A DNA stretch of 11,974 bases from positions 1 through 11,974 of the forward strand of contig DAOWJX010000360.1 of NCBI GenBank assembly GCA_030640155.1, given 5' to 3'. The notes beneath the pieces are model-generated. The model saw only the letters and a program-made list of their open reading frames with translations, made no database searches and was not told where the DNA came from. Origin of the DNA: Candidatus Aegiribacteria sp. GTDB lineage: Bacteria > Fermentibacterota > Fermentibacteria > Fermentibacterales > JCC-6. Of the stretch, positions 6,749 through 11,974 are shown one piece after another. The first letter of the stretch is position 1; each line of letters opens with the position of its first letter. The position numbers and the translations under genes are program-made.

Positions 6749-8737
6749 TTATCCTCCGTGTTTCGTAACGAGTTCGATTACATCAGGGAAATCGATGCCG
6801 AGTTCCGTAAGCTTGGCAATTGTCGGAACACCGTTATTCGTCCAGCCTCTGCGTTTGTATACGGCGTCCAGTAGATGTTCGTACTGCGCTTCCCTGTATT
6901 TGCGAGTAAGGGCTACCTTCTCCTCGGAGGACATTCCGGAGGGATCGATGCCAACATCTTCTCGAAGCTGCGTATCGTATCTATCCTGACGTGATTCGTA
7001 TTCTTCAACGGTTACCGGTCCGGCAGACCTGTAAGGTATTGCGTCATGTTCGCGTTTTCCGAAGCCCATTTTCAGGTTGAACACGCGCTGGAAGTTATAG
7101 ACTTTCTCTGACATCCTTATCAGGCTGTCCATGGTTTGAGGTTTTCCTGTTACACCTTCAAAGAACTCGCAATACCCCTGGACGTGTGCGGGAACTTTTG
7201 CCGGTTCATCTGTTTCAGCGTTGTCCGCAGGTTCAACATCGTTCCACGGAAGTTTGCATAGTCCGCAGAGGCTGAACCAGGTTCTCCACATGGGGAAGTA
7301 ATGAAGGGCTTCTGCCTTATCTTCAAAGGTTGGTATCTGCTTGTTAACCATATCCATGAAGATGAGCCATGCTTCGTCATGCTGGGCGCCTTTAAGAGCT
7401 ATGCCGTAACCGCCCTGCTGAGCAAGGGATTCCTTGGTAACGTATTCCGAGTATTCCATGCCCTTGGCTTCCATGCCGATGTCAAATACAAAGCCCGGAT
7501 CGGCGCCGAAATTCTCTACGAAGTACTTTTTCATATAACGGATGCCCTTGCCGGCTATAAGGCCGAAGCCTTCCCCACGACCTATCTGGTGAAGAAGCTC
7601 AAGTGCTGCGTCCTTAGCGCCGAAGGGGATTTCAAGCCCTCCGGTCTTCTCCTTATCAAGAACACCTGCTTCGTAACATTCCATGACAAAGGATGTTCCT
7701 GTTGAGAAGGAGATCGTATCAAGTCCGTACGTGTCGCAGTAGAAGTTGTACTCGGCTACGAAATAGGGATCGAAGATTCCCATATTGGATGAACCGCCAA
7801 CCGTTTCATACTCCGGGCCATCAACAAGGACTCTCTCACCCTTGTAAGGGCCGGTCTTCAGTTCAAAGTTCTCGATAGCCTTAGCGCAGGCCATGGTGCA
7901 TCCGAGCCAGCATCCATCAGGTTTACCTTTTGTGAAGTATTTTCTGAAGATATCAGAACTGATCTTCGGGGTTTCTTCGTGCTTGCCGAAACGGTAGTTC
8001 ATAACAGGGAGGAGATCGTAGGCATCCATTATCTCAACGAGATGAGCGGTTCCCACTCCGCGCATGTCGCATTGCTCCTCGTCATACTTTATCATTTCTT
8101 TTGTTATCCTCATGCCGGCTTTTCTTATCATTTCGGCATCGTTGGGCTGGTTGGGGTCGTCCACCATGGTTATTGCCCCGGTGGGGCATATTTCAGCGCA
8201 AGCGCCGCATCCGATGCAGTGGGGCTGGTCGGAACCGTAAGACATTCGACCTGCCGGCACGGCGCCCCTGGTCGTGAAGTTAATTATGTTCTCCCAGATA
8301 CCCTGTTCGCAGATTCTCATGCAGAGGCCGCACAGAATGCAGGCGTTGGGATTAAGATCGACGGCAGGGTGTTGATAGCGGGGTTTCTTAATCCCGGCAT
8401 TCTTCGAGAGATCCTTGATGACCTGAACGTTCGGCCACCTGGAGAGCATCATCTCCAGAGTGATTTTTCTGTTCCTGAGCACCATTTCCGAAGAGGTGTA
8501 TACCCTGATGGGTTTACGAACAGGATAATTGCATGAAGTAACCAGTTTTGTTTTTCTACCGTCATCCACTTTCACAATGCAGAGCCTGCATGCCCCATAC
8601 GGTTCAACCAGTTCACTGTTGCAGAGAGCAGGAATGTATATGTCGATACTTTGAGCTGCTTCAAGAATAGTTGTATCCTTCTCAACCGATACTGATTTCC
8701 CGTCAATTTCGATTCTTATCATTTCTCTGTCAGCCAT
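6749..8737 (-). CDS. NuoG-like ferredoxin module fused to AOR C-terminal domains (catalytic half)
   Basis: A 662-residue fusion. Residues 7-80 are a plant-type [2Fe-2S] domain (C39, C50, C53, C69). Residues 130-190 bind two [4Fe-4S] clusters (C133/C136/C139/C143 and C174/C177/C180/C184). The His/Cys3 cluster that usually lies between these in NuoG is missing. From about residue 205 the sequence is AOR domains 2 and 3: RGVGTAHLVEIMDAYDLLPV, a cluster motif GCWLGCTMAC (C276, C280, C284), DGPEYET (E309/E311 near the active site), and SLCGLCKLPWND (fourth ligand C491 or C494). AOR domain 1 is absent and is encoded four genes earlier in the operon. The fusion would carry electrons from the tungstopterin to the NuoEF-like subunits. 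The ATG at 8737 overlaps the previous stop as TAATG and has GGAGGT 6 nt before it, so the longer frame opening at 8797 is rejected. The protein also ends in Gly-Gly. Confidence 0.9.
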   Translation of the reverse strand: MADREMIRIEIDGKSVSVEKDTTILEAAQSIDIYIPALCNSELVEPYGACRLCIVKVDDGRKTKLVTSCNYPVRKPIRVYTSSEMVLRNRKITLEMMLSRWPNVQVIKDLSKNAGIKKPRYQHPAVDLNPNACILCGLCMRICEQGIWENIINFTTRGAVPAGRMSYGSDQPHCIGCGACAEICPTGAITMVDDPNQPNDAEMIRKAGMRITKEMIKYDEEQCDMRGVGTAHLVEIMDAYDLLPVMNYRFGKHEETPKISSDIFRKYFTKGKPDGCWLGCTMACAKAIENFELKTGPYKGERVLVDGPEYETVGGSSNMGIFDPYFVAEYNFYCDTYGLDTISFSTGTSFVMECYEAGVLDKEKTGGLEIPFGAKDAALELLHQIGRGEGFGLIAGKGIRYMKKYFVENFGADPGFVFDIGMEAKGMEYSEYVTKESLAQQGGYGIALKGAQHDEAWLIFMDMVNKQIPTFEDKAEALHYFPMWRTWFSLCGLCKLPWNDVEPADNAETDEPAKVPAHVQGYCEFFEGVTGKPQTMDSLIRMSEKVYNFQRVFNLKMGFGKREHDAIPYRSAGPVTVEEYESRQDRYDTQLREDVGIDPSGMSSEEKVALTRKYREAQYEHLLDAVYKRRGWTNNGVPTIAKLTELGIDFPDVIELVTKHGG

Positions 8738-10599
8738 TACAGCACCTCCACCGCATTGAAGTTGCATACTTCCCTGCAGACTCCGCAGCGTATACATTTC
8801 TCCTGGACTATTATATGTGGTTCTTTCAGGCTGCCCTCTATTGCATCTACAGGGCAGTTTCTGGCGCAGATAGTGCAGCCGGTACAGTTCTCCGCGTTAA
8901 TGCGGTACTCAATAAGCGCCTTGCACTTGAGCGCTTCGCATTTTCCCTCACGGATATGGTCTTCATATTCATCCCGGAAGTACTCTATGGTGCTGAGAAC
9001 TGGGTTGGCTGCGGTCTGACCCAGTGCGCACAAGCTGGTTTCGCACATGTTCTGTCCATATTCCTCGAGAAGTTCAATATCACCCTGGCGGCCATCTCCA
9101 CTGATTATTCTTTCCAGAATGGTTCCAAGGGCAACAAGTCCTTCCCTGCAGGGTGTGCACTTGCCGCAGGACTCATCCTTGAGAAAATCAACGAAGTACT
9201 TTGCTATCTGGATCATGCATGTTTCATCATCCATGACAACCATACCGCCTGACCCCATCATTGAGCCTGCATCGGTGAGAGTGTCAAAATCAACCGGAAG
9301 GTCAAGCTTGTCAGCAGGGAGGACTCCTCCGGAGGGACCTCCGGTCTGTACCGCCTTGAATTCCCTGCCATCGGGTATGCCACCACCGATATCGTAGATG
9401 ATTTCTCTGAGAGTAATACCCATGGGAATCTCGACTAAACCAGCGTTTTTAATATCCCCGACCAGCGAGAAGACCTTTGTGCCGGATGAGCCGTTCCATG
9501 GATTCTCAGAAACATCTCCGGTCCCTATTGATGCGAACCATTTAGCTCCACGTGTGATTATTCGTGGAACATTAGCCAGGGTCTCGACGTTGTTGAGGAC
9601 TGTCGGACGTCCCTTGTAGCCGGATTCAACAGTATGGATATACTTCGCCCTGGGTTCACCAGGCATACCGCTCATTGAGACCATGAGTGCGGATGATTCA
9701 CCACAGACAAATGCTCCTGCTCCGCGGTGAATGACGAGATCAAAAGAGAAATCGGTTCCGAGTATACCCTTTCCTAGCAAATTTTTCTCGCGAGCTTGCC
9801 TGATTGCATTCTTAAGGATTTCCATGGCGAGGGGGTACTCTTTTCTGATGTATACATAACCCTCCTCAGCTCCGATCGCGTATGCTCCGATAGCCATGCC
9901 CTCTATGATTGAATGAGGATCGGACTCCAGAATGGATCTGTCCATGTATGCTCCAGGATCCCCCTCATCCGCATTACAGATAATTACAGGGATGCCTCCA
10001 GTCCGTTCAGATGCACTCACACAGGAAGACCATTTCACTCCGGCAGGGAAACCACCACCACCCCTTCCTCGAAGTCCCGACTTTGTTATTTCTGCGATGA
10101 CTTCTATAGGACTCATATTATCCAGTATACTGGCCAGCCCTTCATAGGCCCCACTTGCAAGAGCATCATCAAGGCTTTCCGGATCAATGAGTCCGCGATT
10201 GACAAATACTACGGTTTGCTGCTTGAGGTAGAAGGGATCATTGTGGGTTATAGTATTTAAACTGCATTCTTCAGCTGTTTTTACTCCTCTGATACAATCA
10301 AACAGGTCATTGACCTTGTCCTCGGTAACATCAAGGTACATCACAGGTTGTTCACCATTCCTGCTGACGGATACCATGGGTTCACAGCTGCAAAGGCCTG
10401 CGCAACCGCTGGATTTCAGTTCAATAGGCAGAACGGTTCCGGATGCAATAAAGGTTCTCACAGCCTTTAGTGTTCTACCTGCTCCCGCGGCTATTCCACA
10501 TGTACCGAGATGTACCGTGAGGAATACTGACGTATCGCCTACGACGACTGCGGATGATTCAAGAAGAGTTTTTAGTCGGTCCATTGCATTAGTATTCAT
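8737..10599 (-). CDS. nuoF: NuoF-like NAD(P)H/FMN and iron-sulfur subunit of bifurcating type
   Basis: A 620-residue subunit that binds NAD(H) and FMN and exchanges electrons with iron-sulfur clusters. Residues 1-105 are a thioredoxin-like [2Fe-2S] domain (C34, C66, C70, C72). Residues 120-540 are the NuoF core: GLRGRGGGGFPAGVKW (175-190), NADEGDPGAY (209-218), GAGAFVCGESSALM (293-306), GRPTVLNNVETLAN (330-343), and the [4Fe-4S] ligands C478, C481, C484 and C524. Residues 565-620 form a ferredoxin with two [4Fe-4S] motifs (C572/575/578/582 and C602/605/608/612). This layout is that of HydB/HndC-type subunits of NAD-linked, often electron-bifurcating complexes. Complex I NuoF lacks both end domains, so complex I is not meant by the symbol. 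The ATG at 10599 follows AAGGAGG closely, and the gene starts 10 nt after the NuoE-like stop. Confidence 0.92.
   Translation of the reverse strand: MNTNAMDRLKTLLESSAVVVGDTSVFLTVHLGTCGIAAGAGRTLKAVRTFIASGTVLPIELKSSGCAGLCSCEPMVSVSRNGEQPVMYLDVTEDKVNDLFDCIRGVKTAEECSLNTITHNDPFYLKQQTVVFVNRGLIDPESLDDALASGAYEGLASILDNMSPIEVIAEITKSGLRGRGGGGFPAGVKWSSCVSASERTGGIPVIICNADEGDPGAYMDRSILESDPHSIIEGMAIGAYAIGAEEGYVYIRKEYPLAMEILKNAIRQAREKNLLGKGILGTDFSFDLVIHRGAGAFVCGESSALMVSMSGMPGEPRAKYIHTVESGYKGRPTVLNNVETLANVPRIITRGAKWFASIGTGDVSENPWNGSSGTKVFSLVGDIKNAGLVEIPMGITLREIIYDIGGGIPDGREFKAVQTGGPSGGVLPADKLDLPVDFDTLTDAGSMMGSGGMVVMDDETCMIQIAKYFVDFLKDESCGKCTPCREGLVALGTILERIISGDGRQGDIELLEEYGQNMCETSLCALGQTAANPVLSTIEYFRDEYEDHIREGKCEALKCKALIEYRINAENCTGCTICARNCPVDAIEGSLKEPHIIVQEKCIRCGVCREVCNFNAVEVL
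8744..8749 (-). promoter_or_regulatory. Ribosome-binding site of the ferredoxin-AOR fusion gene
   Basis: The minus strand reads GGAGGT, 6 nt before the ATG at 8737, inside the end of the NuoF-like gene. With the TAATG stop/start overlap it indicates translational coupling and fixes the start. Confidence 0.75.
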
Positions 10600-10609
10600 G
10601 ATAACCTCC

Positions 10610-11071
10610 TTAGCTCTTGGAGTAAGTGGAGATAAGGTTGCTTACCTGCGAAGGTTTGACCTCTGCAATAACCTCATTGCCAATTGTTATCACCGGAGCA
10701 ATTCCACAGCAGCCAAGACACCTGACCTCAGTAAGAGTGAATCTGCCATCCGGGGTTGTTTCTCCGCTTGATATGCCAAGTTCCCTTTCCAGGGCCGCGA
10801 GAATATCCGGAGCTCCTTTAACGTAGCACGCCGTTCCCATGCAGACCTGTATATCCCTTTCACCCCTTGGCTCCAGGCTGAAAGCTTTGTAAAAGGTAGC
10901 GATATGAAACAGTTTTCCCCTTGGTTTTTCGGTTCTGTCGGATATTCTTTCCAGAGCTTCCTTCGGGATATATCGGAATTCATCCTGAACATCCTGCATC
11001 ATTTCGATGACAAAGTCGGGATCGATATTCCATTTTTCAATAATCACGTCCACTGTTTTTATATTAATCAT
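10610..11071 (-). CDS. nuoE: NuoE-like [2Fe-2S] thioredoxin-fold subunit
   Basis: A 153-residue subunit, the usual size for the family. An N-terminal helical part (DVQDEFRYIPKEAL, a typical NuoE segment) is followed by a thioredoxin-like fold with the [2Fe-2S] ligands C77 and C82 (CMGTAC) and C118 and C122 (CLGCC). It partners the NuoF-like subunit and corresponds to HydC/HndA of NAD-linked hydrogenases. The start at 11071 is chosen because GGGGAGG lies 6 nt upstream; the in-frame TTG at 11086 would put that site inside the gene. Its start overlaps the stop of the AOR N-domain gene by 8 nt, which suggests translational coupling and equal amounts of the two proteins. Confidence 0.92.
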   Translation of the reverse strand: MINIKTVDVIIEKWNIDPDFVIEMMQDVQDEFRYIPKEALERISDRTEKPRGKLFHIATFYKAFSLEPRGERDIQVCMGTACYVKGAPDILAALERELGISSGETTPDGRFTLTEVRCLGCCGIAPVITIGNEVIAEVKPSQVSNLISTYSKS

Positions 11072-11873
11072 TGGATACCTCCCCAAGGAATGAATCCTGC
11101 CGGGAAATGGTCCATACGGGTCTGGTGTGGGGAGCCTTTACCACAAGCGCCTTAAGTCCCTTGTTGCGGAATACGGTGCCTGTTCCACCCCTTCCGGCCT
11201 GTTTCAGTCTCATGGTTCTTCGTCTCCAGTCCCACCAGGAGAAATTAAGGCATCCTATCCATGCATGATCCGCTCCACTGCCGGATGAAACCGTCGAAAT
11301 ATGCCGCTTGTCGTCATCATTATCGGAGTACATTTCAGCCAGTTCCTCCGCCGCAAGATGGGAGTTCACTGAAAGAAGTGGTGATTCAATCACCTGAACT
11401 TTCCCGTTCATCCCGTCGATGAAGACTATCACCTCATTCTCAGATTTTCCGGTGATAACAAGGCTGTCAAAGCCTGAGAACTTCAGTAATGGGCCGAAGT
11501 GCCCTCCAACATTGGAATCCACCGCGGACCCTGTTGTTGGAGATATAGTTGTTACAATGGATTTACCGGAACCGGAAAAAGCAGGGGTACCTCCAAGCGG
11601 TCCCGCAGCTATGCAGATGGGATTCTCAGGACTGTCCCATTTCGTTTCGGAGGTTACTTCCTGCCACATCAGCCAGAGATCGAACCCTTTTCCTCCGGTG
11701 AAAACCTCTTTCATTTTTTCGGTTACCGGTATGATTCTGAAGGAAGGCTTTGAGATATCAACTCGGAGTATCTCCCCCGTATATCCTCGTATGGAAGGCT
11801 TAGGGTTGTACTCGAAAGTACCGAGAAGCTTCTGTTTCTCAAGAATCTTACCGGCGTTGTGTGTGTTTGCCAT
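11064..11873 (-). CDS. Stand-alone AOR N-terminal (tungstopterin-binding) domain protein
   Basis: A 269-residue protein matching only domain 1 of aldehyde:ferredoxin oxidoreductase, whose full length is about 600 residues. Family motifs visible: RGYTGEILRVDI (29-40), GGKGFDLWL (60-68), GPLGGTPAFSGSGKS (91-105, pterin loop), DSNVGGHFGPLLKFSGFD (119-136) and AGRGGTGTVF-RNKGLKALVV (226-245). The sequence ends about 24 residues after KALVV, exactly where domain 2 would begin, so the break is at a domain boundary. The missing domains 2 and 3 occur in the fourth gene of the operon. The two proteins should together form the bis-pterin tungsten (or molybdenum) site. An insertion rich in Trp and Arg (NFSWWDWRRRTMRLKQ, 210-225) precedes the GRGG motif. 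The ATG at 11873 has AGGGAG 6 nt upstream. It is the first gene of the operon seen here; no signal peptide is present. Confidence 0.9.
   Translation of the reverse strand: MANTHNAGKILEKQKLLGTFEYNPKPSIRGYTGEILRVDISKPSFRIIPVTEKMKEVFTGGKGFDLWLMWQEVTSETKWDSPENPICIAAGPLGGTPAFSGSGKSIVTTISPTTGSAVDSNVGGHFGPLLKFSGFDSLVITGKSENEVIVFIDGMNGKVQVIESPLLSVNSHLAAEELAEMYSDNDDDKRHISTVSSGSGADHAWIGCLNFSWWDWRRRTMRLKQAGRGGTGTVFRNKGLKALVVKAPHTRPVWTISRQDSFLGEVSND
11078..11084 (-). promoter_or_regulatory. Ribosome-binding site of the NuoE-like gene
   Basis: The minus strand reads GGGGAGG, 6 nt before the ATG at 11071. It lies within the last codons of the AOR N-domain gene and fixes the NuoE start. Confidence 0.75.
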
Positions 11874-11912
11874 AGATAACTCCCTGTGTTTGCGCCAGCA
11901 GTTTCAAAAAAT

Positions 11913-11918
11913 ATTCTA
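11913..11918 (-). promoter_or_regulatory. Candidate -10 box of the oxidoreductase operon
   Basis: The minus strand reads TAGAAT (5 of 6 matches to TATAAT), about 39 nt before the first ATG of the operon, in a strongly AT-rich stretch. I see no convincing -35 box at 16-18 nt upstream. Too little upstream sequence is present to exclude further operon genes outside the window. Confidence 0.3.
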
Positions 11919-11974
11919 ATAGTGATAATGAAAAATACCACAGAAATATACCCATGAAAGTTACAAACTGCAGG

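Noticed and set aside
7979..9252. Plus-strand reading frames of 185 and 193 residues
   Set aside because: They are antisense to the ferredoxin-AOR fusion and NuoF-like genes, which have full family motifs. They show no recognisable domain.
8737..11071. Respiratory complex I fragment
   Set aside because: The NuoF-like subunit has extra thioredoxin-like and ferredoxin ends, no membrane subunits are present, and the third iron-sulfur subunit is fused to AOR. A soluble NAD-linked oxidoreductase fits better.
11064..11873. AOR N-domain gene as a frameshift-truncated pseudogene
   Set aside because: The stop is at a domain boundary, coupled by an 8-nt overlap to the next gene, and the missing domains are intact in the same operon. 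A functional split is more likely than decay.
11723..11941. 72-residue minus-strand reading frame at the right end
   Set aside because: It overlaps the start of the AOR N-domain gene in another frame, has no ribosome-binding site, and covers the AT-rich promoter region.

Overview
All convincing genes in this window lie on the minus strand, so transcription runs from high to low coordinates. The window looks bacterial: strong GGAGG-type ribosome-binding sites, tight overlapping operon structure, a lipoprotein with a lipobox, and an anaerobic tungsten/molybdenum flavin-iron-sulfur metabolism. Multidomain cyclase-ATPase-TPR proteins, small secreted proteins ending in a Trp-Gly tail and NAD-linked aldehyde oxidoreductases together suggest an uncultivated fermentative anaerobe, perhaps of an FCB-type candidate phylum. 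That placement is inference from gene content, and no rRNA or other phylogenetic marker is present.

Right part (about 6504-11873): a five-gene operon. In transcription order it holds (1) the isolated N-terminal pterin-binding domain of an aldehyde:ferredoxin oxidoreductase (AOR), (2) a NuoE-like [2Fe-2S] subunit, (3) a NuoF-like flavin/NADH subunit with an extra N-terminal thioredoxin-like domain and C-terminal ferredoxin domain, (4) a fusion of a NuoG-like ferredoxin module with the C-terminal two thirds of AOR, and (5) a ThiS/MoaD-like carrier protein ending in Gly-Gly. The first four genes overlap or are 10 nt apart. Together they look like a soluble, NAD-linked, probably electron-bifurcating tungstopterin oxidoreductase whose AOR catalytic subunit is split between the first and fourth genes. 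This is the most interesting system in the window.

Middle part (about 4903-6341): a lipoprotein carrying a pre-peptidase C-terminal (PPC)-like beta domain, followed at once by a family 90 (CAP10-like) glycosyltransferase. They are probably one transcription unit acting on or at the cell surface.

Left part (40-4739): a small secreted protein with its own promoter and a strong terminator hairpin, then a 1258-residue class III nucleotide cyclase-type protein (two cyclase homology domains, a STAND-like ATPase, TPR repeats) resembling the layout of soluble adenylate cyclase.

A 77-bp piece of the cyclase coding sequence (3626-3702) recurs in inverted orientation, about 96% identical, immediately after the glycosyltransferase stop codon (4828-4903). 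RNA from the glycosyltransferase 3' end would therefore be antisense to the cyclase message. No rRNA, tRNA, CRISPR array, transposase or integrase was seen, and there is no gene-free stretch longer than 300 bases.
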